Source: Tannerellaceae bacterium
GTDB taxonomy: Bacteria; Bacteroidota; Bacteroidia; Bacteroidales; Tannerellaceae
Assembly (NCBI GenBank): GCA_031271045.1
Contig: JAISWO010000019.1
Coordinates: 1-54,416 of the forward strand
Length of the DNA: 54,416 nt
Reading direction: 5' to 3'
The notes under the pieces were generated by a model, which was not told the origin of the DNA, did no database searches, and saw only the letters and a list, made by a program, of their open reading frames with translations. The position numbers and the translations under genes are program-made. Shown one piece after another: positions 1 through 9,046 of this stretch (position 1 is the first letter of the stretch; each line of letters begins with the position of its first letter).

Positions 1-218
1 GTCACCTGGTCGGTATTGTAGAACTGGGCGATGATTCCGTCGGCTTTCCATTCTTTGGCCCATTTCAGAACGCCCTCCACTTCATGTTCCACGCGGTAGG
101 AGAAAGGCATTTTGCACACCACCCATGGTGTGTGTTCTTTGGAATAGCTCATAATCCCTTTCAGGAGGCTTTTTGCGTATTCTTCTGATAGATCTGTTAA
201 AAAAATAACACGTGCCAT
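1..218 (-). CDS. XylR-type AraC-family transcriptional regulator, N-terminal part only
   Basis: Only the first 72 codons lie in the window; the gene continues past the left edge. The visible protein starts MARVIFLTDLSEEYAKSLL and goes on with a segment rich in GIMSYSKEH and KADGIIAQF, which resembles the periplasmic-binding-protein-like sugar-sensing domain at the N-terminus of Bacteroidota XylR regulators; the AraC DNA-binding domain would be outside the window. The start is the ATG at 216-218, with a good promoter (TATCTTTG on the minus strand) at 274-281. It is divergent from a GH30 glycosidase and a sugar transporter, so it may control their use. The family call rests on a short fragment. 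Confidence 0.6.
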   Translation of the reverse strand, partial: MARVIFLTDLSEEYAKSLLKGIMSYSKEHTPWVVCKMPFSYRVEHEVEGVLKWAKEWKADGIIAQFYNTDQV

Positions 219-273
219 AACTAATTATGTCGACTTCCGGTGCTTTCCGGCAGGTTAATTTCAATTCTCGGTT

Positions 274-281
274 CAAAGATA
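274..281 (-). promoter_or_regulatory. -7 promoter element for the XylR-type regulator
   Basis: On the minus strand this reads TATCTTTG, an exact match to the Bacteroidota -7 consensus TAnnTTTG, about 55 bases before the regulator start codon. It lies just outside the left edge of the large repeat array. Confidence 0.55.
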
Positions 282-324
282 TAAAAAAAATCGTCCTATT
301 GCATGCTTTGCCGGGAGGCCGGCG

Positions 325-2117
325 GCGTCACAGAGGCCTTTTATCTCCTTTGCGGGAAGTTTCGCAAGGCGTCACAGGCGCTTTCTTTGTCTTGCGGGAG
401 TTTCCGGAAGGCGTCACAGACGCTTTCTTTTGTCTTGTGGGGATTTCCGCAAACCTCACAGAGGCTTTCTTTATCCTTGTGGGAGCTTCCGGAAGCCTCA
501 CAGAGGCTTTCTTTATCCTTGTGGGACTTCCCGCAAGCCTCACAGAGGCTTTCTTTATCCTTGCGGGACTTCCCGAAAGGATAAACGAGACCTATTTTAA
601 CCTTGCGGAAGCTCCCGGAACTATGAACGAGACCTATTTTAACCTTGCGGAAGTTTCCGGAAGGATAAACGAGACTTATTTTAACCTTGCGGAAGCTCCC
701 GCAACCATGAACGAGACCTATTTTAACCTTGCGGGGCTTCCCGAAAGGACAAATGAGGCCTATTTTAACCTTGCGGAAGTTTCCGGAAGATGTTATAGAT
801 CTTTTTTATTCTTGTGAAAGCTCCTGAAAGATGTTACAGGTACTTTTTTTATGCTTATGAAAGCTTCCGGAAGCCTTACAGAGGCCTTTTTTATCCTTGC
901 AGAAGTTCCCGGAAGAATAAATGAGACCTATTTTAACCTTGTGGGACTTCCCGAAAGGGTAAACGAGACCTATTTCGGCTTTGCGGAAGCGCCCGAAAGC
1001 CTTACAGAGACCTATTTTAACCTTGCGGAAGCTTCTGCAACCATAAACAAGACCTATTTTAACTTTGCGGAAGCTTCCGAAAGGATAAATGAGACCTATT
1101 TTAACCTTGCGGAAGTTCCCGGAAGGATAAACGAAACCTATTTCGGCCTTGCGGAAGTTTCCGGAAGGCGTCATAGATACTTTCTTTATTCTTATAAAAG
1201 CTTTTGGAAGGATAAATGAGACCTATTTTAATCTTGCGGGACTTCCCGAAAGGATAAACGAGACCTATTTCAGCCTTGCGGAAGCTTCCGCAATCATGAA
1301 CAAGACCTATTTTAACCTTGCGGAAGCTCCCGGAAGCCTTACAGAGGCCTTTTTTATCCTTGCGGGACTTCCCGAAAAGATAAACGAGATCTATTTCGGC
1401 CTTGCGGAAGCTCCCGGAAGAATAAACGAGACCTATTTTAACCTTGCGGGGCTTCCCGAAAGGATAAATGAGACCTATTTTGACCTTGCGGAAGTTCCCG
1501 GAAGGGTGAACAAGACCTATTTTAACTTTGTGGGACTTCCCGGAAAGATAAACGAGACCTATTTTAACCTTGCGGGGCTTTCCGGAAGGATAAACAAGAC
1601 CTATTTTAATCTTGCGGAAGCTTCCGCAACTATGAACAAGACCTATTTTAACCTTGCGGAAATTTCCGGAAGGATAAACGAGACCTATTTTAACCTTACG
1701 GAACTTTCCGGAAGGATAAATGAGACCTATTTTAACCTTGCGGAAGCTCCCGCAACCATGAACAAGACCTATTTTAACCTTGCGGAAGCTCCCGCAACCA
1801 TGAACGAGACCTATTTTATCCTTGCGGAAGTTTCCGGAAGAATAAAGAAAGCGTCTGTGACGCTGCGGAAGCTCCCGGAAGGATAAATGAGACCTATTTT
1901 AGCCTTGCGGAAATTCCCGGAAGAATAAAGAAAGCGTCTGTGACGCTGCGGAAGTTCCCGGAAGCCTCACAGAGGCCTTTTTTATCCTTGCGGGAGCGCC
2001 ACAAAGGACAAAGAAGGCGTCTGTGACGCTTGCGGGAGCGTCACAAAGGACAAAGAAGGCGTCTGTGACGCTTTCGGAAGACCGCCACAAAGGACAAAGA
2101 AAGCCTCTGTGACGCCT
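325..2117. repeat. Array 1: about 43 degenerate 42-bp tandem units with inverted ends
   Basis: This stretch is one long array of units of about 42 bp between two divergent genes. Three unit types occur: one with GCGTCACAGACGC, one with GCCTCACAGAGGC, and one with AACGAGACCTATTTTAACC; all share a CGGAAG..CCGGAA dyad. Palindrome starts at 325, 369, 411, 453, 495 and 537 show spacing 44 then 42. At the right edge the same palindrome appears in reverse orientation at 2017, 2059 and 2103, spacing 42 then 44, so the outermost units mirror each other (about 70% identical by eye as reverse complements). Stem changes are often compensated (GTC/GAC replaced by CTC/GAG). Because 42 is a multiple of three, long open frames appear, but they are broken by frame changes and lack a credible start, so I treat the array as non-coding. 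Confidence 0.9.
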
Positions 2118-2135
2118 GAGGAAAATATTTACATA

Positions 2136-2143
2136 TATATTTG
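2136..2143 (+). promoter_or_regulatory. -7 promoter element for the GH30 gene
   Basis: TATATTTG matches the TAnnTTTG consensus and lies 83 bases before the glycosidase start, directly right of array 1. No clear -33 TTTG is visible. Confidence 0.5.
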
Positions 2144-2225
2144 TCATCCGAACATTCTGCGTATCTTTCCGACGTGATCGTCCAGGCCGGATGATCCGCA
2201 ACGTAAACCCTTAAATAGAGAACAA

Positions 2226-3728
2226 ATGAAAGATTTCCATCCCAAAGCATACGCCGGCGCCATCGCCTTGTGTATGACCTTGTGCCTGATGCCGGCGCTC
2301 GACGCGCAAACGGCCCGGCCGCGCGAAGTAGAATCGTGGATAACTACCGCCGACCGCTCTTCTCTCCTCCGGAAACAAACCCGCACCCTGGCCTTTGGAC
2401 CGGAAAACCGGCGCGGAATGGCCATCATCGTCGACGAAAGGCAATCGTTCCAGCCTATCGACGGCTTTGGCTTCGCTTTGACCGAAGGTAGCGCCTTCCA
2501 TCTGCACCGAATGACGCCCGCCGCCCGCAGGCAACTGCTCGAACAATTGTTCGCAACCGGCAGCCCAAATGCCGGCATCAGTTATATACGGCTGACATTG
2601 GGAGCTTCGGACCTGAATAACTTCGTCTACTCTTATGACGACCTTGCGCCGGGTGAAACCGACTACGAGCTACGGAAGTTCAGCCTCGGCCACGACCGCG
2701 ACGACATCCTCCCGGTACTGAAAGAAATCCTCACCATCGCCCCCGACATACGCATACTTGCCTCACCCTGGTCGGCCCCCGCCTGGATGAAGGCCAACAA
2801 CAACGTCAGGGACGGATCCCTCCGGCCGGAATGTTACGACGTCTACGCCCGCTACTTCGTCCGCTACATACAGGAGATGGCCAGGGAAGGCATCCGCATC
2901 GACGCCGTCACCGTGCAGAACGAACCGCTCAACTCGCGCAATACGCCCAGCATGCCCTGGCTCTGGCAGGAACATGCCGAGTTCGTCGGCAAACACCTTG
3001 GTCCCGCCTTCCGCAGGGCAGCGATCGAGACGAAAATCATCATCTTCGACCATAATTGCGACCGCCCGGACTATCCGCTCGCCATCCTCAACGATCCGGA
3101 AACGGCCTCCTGCGTGGACGGCTCCGCTTTCCATCATTACGGTGGCTACCTGAGTGCCATGTCGGTCGTCCATACCGCCCGCCCGGACAAGAACATCTAC
3201 TTCACCGAACAAATGCTGACCGAACGGCCTCAGTCCGAAACCATCCAGATAGCCGCCTCCGTGAAGCGGCTCATCATCGACGTTACCCGCAACTGGAGCC
3301 GGAACGTTATCCTGTGGAACCTGGCTGCCGATCCGCTGAACGATCCCCATACCGACAACGGCGGATGCTCCATGTGCCAGGGCGCCGTTACGATTGATGG
3401 CGACCTGGTAACCTTCAACATAGCCTATTATACCCTTGCGCATGCTTCCTCATTCGTGCCCTCCGGCTCGGTACGGATTGCCTCGACGCAGCCTTTCGAC
3501 CCCGGAGTCGACCTGACCCAGGACGAAGAACGCCCCGAAGTACGCCGCGCCACGCTCGTCCCCCACAGCGAAGTCCTGCCCAACGTCGCCTTCCTGAGGC
3601 CCGACGGCCGGATCGTCCTGATCGTAGCCAACACCGGAGGATCGGAGACGACGGTCAAGATACAGTCCGGCGGACAGTACGTTTACGACCGCCTGCCCTC
3701 CGGCGCCACAGCCACGTACGTCTGGTAA
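2226..3728 (+). CDS. Secreted glycoside hydrolase family 30 (glucosylceramidase-like)
   Basis: A 500-residue enzyme of the GH30 clan-A (beta/alpha)8 fold, expected to cleave beta-linked glucosyl or related glycans outside the cytoplasm. Residues 1-28 form a signal peptide (hydrophobic GAIALCMTLCLMPAL, cut near LDAQ). The IDGFGFALTEGSA motif at 78-90 is the typical GH30 N-terminal core. The predicted acid/base is Glu233 in VTVQNEPL and the nucleophile is Glu328 in IYFTEQM. A C-terminal beta domain (about 400-500) ends in GATATYVW, normal for the family. It is followed after 35 bases by a sugar transporter and is divergent from a sugar-responsive regulator, which points to a small glycan-use locus. 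Exact substrate cannot be read from sequence. Confidence 0.92.
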   Translation: MKDFHPKAYAGAIALCMTLCLMPALDAQTARPREVESWITTADRSSLLRKQTRTLAFGPENRRGMAIIVDERQSFQPIDGFGFALTEGSAFHLHRMTPAARRQLLEQLFATGSPNAGISYIRLTLGASDLNNFVYSYDDLAPGETDYELRKFSLGHDRDDILPVLKEILTIAPDIRILASPWSAPAWMKANNNVRDGSLRPECYDVYARYFVRYIQEMAREGIRIDAVTVQNEPLNSRNTPSMPWLWQEHAEFVGKHLGPAFRRAAIETKIIIFDHNCDRPDYPLAILNDPETASCVDGSAFHHYGGYLSAMSVVHTARPDKNIYFTEQMLTERPQSETIQIAASVKRLIIDVTRNWSRNVILWNLAADPLNDPHTDNGGCSMCQGAVTIDGDLVTFNIAYYTLAHASSFVPSGSVRIASTQPFDPGVDLTQDEERPEVRRATLVPHSEVLPNVAFLRPDGRIVLIVANTGGSETTVKIQSGGQYVYDRLPSGATATYVW

Positions 3729-3763
3729 GAAGAAATGAAACGATCATCCCACATATATATAAT

Positions 3764-4913
3764 ATGAATACACAAAGTAATCTCTTCCGGTTGGTCTGCG
3801 TACTGCCGGCCTTTTTCGCCATGGGCGCCGTCGACCTGGTCGGCATTGCCTCGAACTACGTTAAGGAAGATTTCGGACTGTCCGACACGATGGCAAACCT
3901 GTTTCCGTCGATGGTCTTCTTCTGGTTCTTTATCTTCTCAGTCCCCGCCGGCCTGCTGATGAACCGTACGGGGAGGAAGAAGACCGTCCTGCTGAGCTTA
4001 ATCGTAACGGCTCTGGCGCTGATATTGCCCGTTGTCGGCTATACCTATCCGGTGATGCTGCTCTCGTTCTCCCTTTTAGGGATCGGCAATACGCTGATGC
4101 AGGTTTCGCTCAACCCCTTGATGGCGAATATCGTATCGGAAAAACGTTTCGCAAGCGCCCTCACCTTCGGCCAGTTTGTCAAGGCGATAGCCTCTTTTGC
4201 CGCCCCCCTGTTAGCTGGCTGGGCGGCGCTCCATTGGGGCGACTGGAAGTTGTTCTACCCGGTCTATGCCGCCCTGACGGTTTTTAGCCTTAGCGCTTCT
4301 GTGTACGGTAAAAATCGACGAAAAGCCTTACGAATCCACCTCCACCTTCCCGGACTGTTTCCGTCTTCTGGGCCAAGGGAGCGTATTGTTGTTCTTTCTC
4401 GGCATCATGTCTCACGTTGGCATCGACGTCGGCATCAACGCCACGGCACCGAAGATCCTGATGGAACGTACCGGGGTATCGCTGGCCGATGCCGGCATAG
4501 CTACGAGCGTCTACTTCCTGTTCCGCGTAGCCGGCTGCTTTGCAGGAACCTTTATACTGGCCCGTGTGCCATTGCGCAAGTTTTTCATTGCGAGCGTAGC
4601 TTGCATGGCATTATCTGTCTTGGGCTTGTGGATCTTTTCCAGCACAACGCTGTTATACATCTCCATAGCGCTGATAGGTTTCGGCAATTCCAATATTTTC
4701 CCGATAATATTCTCTACGGCCATCAAGTCGTTGCCCGAACGGGATAACGAAGTGTCTGGGTTGATGATCATGGGTATAGCCGGAGGCGCCGTATTCCCTC
4801 TGTTGATGGGAATAGCCTCCGATTGGGCCGGCGCGCAATGGGGTGCAGTCTGTATTGTGGGCGTCTTGGTCGTTTACCTGGGAGTTTTGAGCAGCCTGCG
4901 TTCGTCATTATAG
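3764..4913 (+). pseudogene. Sugar MFS transporter (FHS/glucose-galactose type), frameshifted
   Basis: The first frame starts MNTQSNLFRLVCVLPAFF and reads as a major facilitator protein through about residue 173 (motif MNRTGRKKTV, several membrane helices). It then turns into unrelated basic sequence. From about 4290 the transporter continues in another frame (TVKIDEKPYE, then LLFFLGIMSHVGIDVG, and further helices to LGVLSSLRSSL). Removing one T from the T5 run at 4281-4285 joins both halves into a normal protein of 382 residues (TV-LALALLCTVKIDE). So this is either a recent single-base loss-of-function mutation or a sequencing error in a homopolymer. It lies downstream of the GH30 gene and would import the released sugar. 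Confidence 0.88.
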
Positions 4914-4944
4914 TCGCCGCCGGGCAGCCGGAGCGTGGAAGACG

Positions 4945-5721
4945 TCAGATGACGTAATCGTCGAATATCTGATCCATGCTGTTGGAGGGTTCTGCGAGGG
5001 AGATTTCTCCCTTATTGGTTGCCGGTACGCCGGCAGCCAGACTATGCGGCGGTACGCTGTGCAGCACGACGCTCCCGGCGCCGATAACGGACCCCTCTCC
5101 CACCACAATATTTCCAAGAACCGTAGCATTTGCTCCCAGCAGACAGTTCTTGCGGATCGTCGGATGACGTTTCCCTGTTTCCTTCCCCGTCCCCCCAAGG
5201 GTTACGCCGTGAAGGAGGGAAACGTTATCTTCGACCACAGCCGTCTCTCCGATCACGATCCCCGTGGCATGGTCTATAAAAATACCCTTCCCGATCTGTG
5301 CGGCAGGATGGACATCCACTCCAAAGAGCTGCGCCACCCTGCTTTGTATGTAATAAGCCAGATACCGCTGCCCATCCAACCATAACCAATGGGCAATCCG
5401 GTGTAATTCGAGCGAGTGATAGCCTTTGTAAAAGAGAAAAGGTTCGAGGAAAGAGTCGGAAGCCGGGTCTTTCTCGACGACAGCAACCAGGTCGCACACC
5501 GCAAACTCAGCTATGTAAGGCTCTTTTTCCACAATCTCAAGGATGGCCCGACACAGATCAATCTCTTCGTGCATAAATATACACTGGTTGGAAAGGAGCG
5601 CTGCAAGCGCATGGTTAAAATCCGGATGCACAAGAATCAACGATTCCAACAAACGCTTCAGCAGCGGCTCCCGCCGTGCCGTCTCCACAGCCTCTTCACG
5701 TAACAAACTCCAACTAAACAT
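4945..5721 (-). CDS. cysE: Serine O-acetyltransferase
   Basis: A 258-residue enzyme that makes O-acetylserine from serine and acetyl-CoA, the first step of cysteine synthesis. The N-terminal half is the alpha-helical SATase domain; the C-terminal half is a left-handed beta helix of hexapeptide repeats (for example GEGSVIGAGSVV). The catalytic pair corresponds to Asp136/His138 (GVDVHP) and His151 (IDHATG); the acetyl-CoA loop HGVTLGGTG is present. It is monocistronic, convergent with the transporter (31 bases apart) and divergent from dnaN. A promoter TACTTTTG lies at 5761-5768. Confidence 0.95.
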   Translation of the reverse strand: MFSWSLLREEAVETARREPLLKRLLESLILVHPDFNHALAALLSNQCIFMHEEIDLCRAILEIVEKEPYIAEFAVCDLVAVVEKDPASDSFLEPFLFYKGYHSLELHRIAHWLWLDGQRYLAYYIQSRVAQLFGVDVHPAAQIGKGIFIDHATGIVIGETAVVEDNVSLLHGVTLGGTGKETGKRHPTIRKNCLLGANATVLGNIVVGEGSVIGAGSVVLHSVPPHSLAAGVPATNKGEISLAEPSNSMDQIFDDYVI

Positions 5722-5760
5722 ACGCTGATATTTTTGCTTTATACCTCATGAATTAAGCCC

Positions 5761-5768
5761 CAAAAGTA
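5761..5768 (-). promoter_or_regulatory. -7 promoter element for cysE
   Basis: On the minus strand the bases read TACTTTTG, matching TAnnTTTG, 39 bases upstream of the cysE start. Confidence 0.5.
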
Positions 5769-5893
5769 AACATTTTTCCAGTCGGCCGGACAAGCCCCCC
5801 TGCAAATTCGCCCTATATTTCAAAAGAAAAGCATCATCATACGGACCGTGTAAAAAATTCAGTACAGGAATGAAAGTGATGGAAATATTTTCA

Positions 5894-5901
5894 TACCTTT
5901 G
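5894..5901 (+). promoter_or_regulatory. -7 promoter element for dnaN
   Basis: TACCTTTG is a perfect -7 element 69 bases upstream of dnaN. A small hairpin, ATCGC-AGAA-GCGAT, sits in the presumed 5' leader at 5917-5930; no function is assigned to it. Confidence 0.6.
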
Positions 5902-5970
5902 TTCATTCAAAAAACAATCGCAGAAGCGATCATAAAAGAATAAACAATAAATAATTAAATATAAAAGAAC

Positions 5971-7095
5971 ATGAAATTTGACGTATCAAGTACTGCTTTG
6001 TTATCTCGTTTACAAGCGATAAATAAAGTTATTGCGTCTAAGAATGCTTTGCCTATTCTGGACTGTATCTTGTTTGAATTGCAAGGAAATAAGCTCATCA
6101 TAACAGCTTCGGATGTTGATACTCGTATGGTCACTTCGGTAGATGTACTTAACGCCGATGGTTCCGGCTTATTCGCCGTAACAGCAAAGATATTACTTGA
6201 TCCCCTGAAAGAACTCCCCGAACAACCGCTGAGCTTTGAAATCAATGAGGAAAACATGGGAATACTCATCCATTTTCAAAACGGCAAATATAACTTTATC
6301 GGACAGAGAGGCGACACCTATCCGCAGCAGAAGCCATTGAACAACGCCAATATCTCCATCTCCATAGGAGCGCAAAGACTCCTGAGCGGCATTTCCCGCT
6401 CCCTGTTCGCTACGGCGGAAGACGAGCTACGCCCGGTGATGAACGGTGTTTATTTCGATATTCAACAGGAAAATCTGACCATCGTCGCTTCCGACGGACA
6501 TAAACTGGTGCGCCTGCGCGATTTGTCCATACATTCTCAGGAAAGAGCATCTTTTATATTGCCCAAAAAACCGGCTAACCTTCTGAGAACTGTGCTCGCA
6601 AAAGAAACCGAAGAAGCCCGGATCCGCTTCGACGAAAACAACGCATACATTTCCGGCTCTAATTTCGAGATGATCTGTCGCCTGATCGAAGGCCGCTATC
6701 CGAACTACAACAGCGTCATTCCGCAAGGAAACCCATACAAGGTTACAATCGACCGCATCTCGCTCCTGAACGCCTTGAAACGTGTATCCGTATTCTCCAA
6801 CGCCTCCAGCAGCTTAGTCAAACTGCACGTGATGCCGGGACAATTGGTCGTATCGGCACAAGACATTGATTACTCCACATCTGCGGAGGAAAAGATTATA
6901 TGCGAATTTAGCGAAGCCGAACTGAAGATAGGCTTCAAGGCTACTTTCCTGATTGAAATATTAAGCAGCATCGCTTCTGAACATGTGGTGCTTGAATTGG
7001 CCGATCCCTCCCGTGCAGGATTGATTATCCCAGCAGAGAATGAAGAAAACGAAGACCTGTTGATGCTGCTGATGCCTATGATGTTAAACGATTAA
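5971..7095 (+). CDS. dnaN: DNA polymerase III beta subunit (sliding clamp)
   Basis: A 374-residue protein of normal length with the three-domain clamp fold: it starts MKFDVSSTALLSRLQAINKV, has the middle-domain FATAEDELRPVMNGVYFD motif, and ends with a loop near the C-terminus (LLMLLMPMML). The dimer encircles DNA and tethers the replicative polymerase. It is the first gene of a tightly spaced plus-strand run (next gene 10 bases on). Here dnaN is not next to dnaA, which lies about 10 kb downstream. The start ATG at 5971 fits the promoter at 5894-5901. Confidence 0.97.
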   Translation: MKFDVSSTALLSRLQAINKVIASKNALPILDCILFELQGNKLIITASDVDTRMVTSVDVLNADGSGLFAVTAKILLDPLKELPEQPLSFEINEENMGILIHFQNGKYNFIGQRGDTYPQQKPLNNANISISIGAQRLLSGISRSLFATAEDELRPVMNGVYFDIQQENLTIVASDGHKLVRLRDLSIHSQERASFILPKKPANLLRTVLAKETEEARIRFDENNAYISGSNFEMICRLIEGRYPNYNSVIPQGNPYKVTIDRISLLNALKRVSVFSNASSSLVKLHVMPGQLVVSAQDIDYSTSAEEKIICEFSEAELKIGFKATFLIEILSSIASEHVVLELADPSRAGLIIPAENEENEDLLMLLMPMMLND

Positions 7096-7105
7096 GCATA
7101 GCACA

Positions 7106-7876
7106 ATGCAATTGAATTTAAGGAACCCGTTGGTCTTCTTCGATCTGGAGACAACGGGTATTAATATTGCTAAAGACCGCATTGTAGAAATCTCCTTCGT
7201 CAAAGTATATCCAAATGGCAAAGAAGAATCGAAAACAAGGCGAATCAATCCGGGGATACCCATTCCGCCGGAATCGACAGCCATTCACGGCATCACCGAC
7301 GAAGACGTAAAAGATTGCCCCACCTTCAAAGAGATAGCCCGGTCGTTGGCAGCCCAGATAGAAGGAAGCGATCTGGCCGGCTTCAACTCCAACCGCTTCG
7401 ACATTCCCATGCTGGCCGAAGAATTTCTCCGCGCAGATGTAGACATTGACCTGAACCGCCGCAAATTTGTAGACGTACAAACCATCTTTCATAAGATGGA
7501 ACAACGGACACTGGCCGCCGCATACAAGTTCTATTGCGGCAAAGACCTCGAAAACGCCCATACGGCAGAAGCCGACACAATAGCAACCTATGAAGTCCTG
7601 AAAGCCCAGTTAGACCGCTATCCCGAACTGAAAAACGACATCAATTACCTCGCACAATATTCCAGCTTCAACAACAACGTTGACTTTGCCGGACGTATGA
7701 TCTACAACGAGAAAAAAGAAGAAGTGATCAACTTCGGCAAATACAAAGGACAGTTGGTCGTAGACGTACTGAAGAGCGATCCGAGCTATTATGCCTGGAT
7801 TATGAACGGAGACTTTACGCTCAACACCAAAAAGCTGCTCACCGAAATTAAGCTGAGAGGCTTTAATACCAAATAA
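7106..7876 (+). CDS. DnaQ-like 3'-5' exonuclease (pol III epsilon family)
   Basis: A 256-residue protein with a DEDDh exonuclease domain at about 9-170: ExoI motif FFDLETTG (Asp13, Glu15), a middle AGFNSNRFDIPML motif and ExoIII AHTAEAD with the catalytic His and Asp. The C-terminal part (about 205-256, VINFGKYKGQLVVDVL through DPSYYAWI) is a small domain often fused to this exonuclease in Bacteroidota. It probably proofreads or repairs DNA and may serve as the epsilon subunit. It follows dnaN by 10 bases, which supports a replication role. Which cellular role dominates is inference. Confidence 0.9.
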   Translation: MQLNLRNPLVFFDLETTGINIAKDRIVEISFVKVYPNGKEESKTRRINPGIPIPPESTAIHGITDEDVKDCPTFKEIARSLAAQIEGSDLAGFNSNRFDIPMLAEEFLRADVDIDLNRRKFVDVQTIFHKMEQRTLAAAYKFYCGKDLENAHTAEADTIATYEVLKAQLDRYPELKNDINYLAQYSSFNNNVDFAGRMIYNEKKEEVINFGKYKGQLVVDVLKSDPSYYAWIMNGDFTLNTKKLLTEIKLRGFNTK

Positions 7877-7880
7877 AAAG

Positions 7881-9032
7881 ATGAATAACTTTGAGTTCTG
7901 TAACCCTGTAAAGGTAGTTTTCGGGAAAGGAACGATCGCCCGTTTATCCGCCTTGATCCCTTCCGGAAGTAAGGTCTGCTTGCTCTATGGAAAAGGAAGC
8001 ATAAAGAAGAACGGCATCTACGCCCAAGTGCAGGAAGCGCTGAAAGACTACCACGTAACAGAATTCTCCGGCATAGAAGCCAATCCGCATTACGAAACAT
8101 GTATGCAAGCCGTTGAGCAGGTAAGGAACGAAAAAGCCGACTTCCTGCTTGCCGTAGGCGGCGGCTCGGTGATGGATGCCACAAAATTTATTGCCGCAGC
8201 TCTTTATTTCGATGGCGAGCCCTGGGATATATTGGACAAAGGAGCAACTATCAAACGCGCAATGCCTTTGGGCGTCGTACTTACCCTGGCGGCAACCGGA
8301 TCGGAAACGAACGAACGCGCCGTCATATCCCACGTATCGGAAGGAAAGAAATTGGGATTTGCCCATCCGCTTGTCTTCCCCTGTTTCGCCGTGTTGGATC
8401 CGGAAGTAACGTATTCGCTGCCCGTCGGCCAGGTAGCCAACGGCGTGGTCGACTCGTTTGTTCATGTTATCGAACAATACCTGACGTATCCCGTCAACGC
8501 AAAAGTACAAGACGCCTTTGCCGAAAGCCTGATGCGGATTATCTGCGAAGAAGGCCGTAAGGTATTGAAAGATCCCTTCAACTACGACATCCGCGCCAAC
8601 CTGATGTGGGCTGCCACCAACGCCCTGAACGGATGGATCGGGCAAGGCGTCCCGCAAGACTGGTCGTCGCACCGCATGGGATACCCGCTGACTGTCCTGT
8701 TCGGGCTGGCACATGCCGAAACGCTTGCCGTTATCCTCCCCGGCGTAATGCAGTACATGCAAAAGGAAAAACAGGAAAAGATACTCCGCCTGGGAGCCGT
8801 CGTTTTCGGTATCGCAGAAGGAAGCACAGGCGAGCGCGTGGAGCAAACCATCGCCGCCGTAGAATCATTCTTCCGCGAAATGGGGCTGAAAACCCGCCTG
8901 CACGAATACGGCATCCAGGCCTCCGACCTGGACGACCTCACCGCCCCCATCGACCAATTGGGATGGACATTGAGCGAAAAAGGACATATCAATACGCAGG
9001 TTGCACGCGAGATCTTATCCCTGCGCTTATAA
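7881..9032 (+). CDS. Iron-containing alcohol dehydrogenase (YqhD/butanol dehydrogenase type)
   Basis: A 383-residue group III alcohol dehydrogenase, normal length. The N-terminal Rossmann-like domain carries AVGGGSVMDATK (91-102) for NAD(P). The C-terminal helical domain has the metal ligands Asp191 and His195 (VVDSFVHVIEQY), His264 (WSSHRMGY) and His278 (GLAHAETLA). It likely reduces aldehydes to alcohols, or the reverse, in the cytoplasm; the physiological substrate is not evident. It begins 4 bases after the exonuclease and precedes coaBC by 14 bases, so it is probably in the dnaN transcription unit. Confidence 0.93.
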   Translation: MNNFEFCNPVKVVFGKGTIARLSALIPSGSKVCLLYGKGSIKKNGIYAQVQEALKDYHVTEFSGIEANPHYETCMQAVEQVRNEKADFLLAVGGGSVMDATKFIAAALYFDGEPWDILDKGATIKRAMPLGVVLTLAATGSETNERAVISHVSEGKKLGFAHPLVFPCFAVLDPEVTYSLPVGQVANGVVDSFVHVIEQYLTYPVNAKVQDAFAESLMRIICEEGRKVLKDPFNYDIRANLMWAATNALNGWIGQGVPQDWSSHRMGYPLTVLFGLAHAETLAVILPGVMQYMQKEKQEKILRLGAVVFGIAEGSTGERVEQTIAAVESFFREMGLKTRLHEYGIQASDLDDLTAPIDQLGWTLSEKGHINTQVAREILSLRL

Positions 9033-9046
9033 TAAACCGCCAAGAC

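Noticed and set aside
227..1886. Long open frames with 14-residue repeats in array 1
   Set aside because: The 42-bp period is a multiple of three, so open frames arise automatically on both strands. There is no start or signal, frames change, and the same kind of array occurs in other gaps.
8606..9046. Longer coaBC start inside the alcohol dehydrogenase gene
   Set aside because: The extension is arginine-rich out-of-frame translation of the dehydrogenase; CoaC homology starts at 9047.
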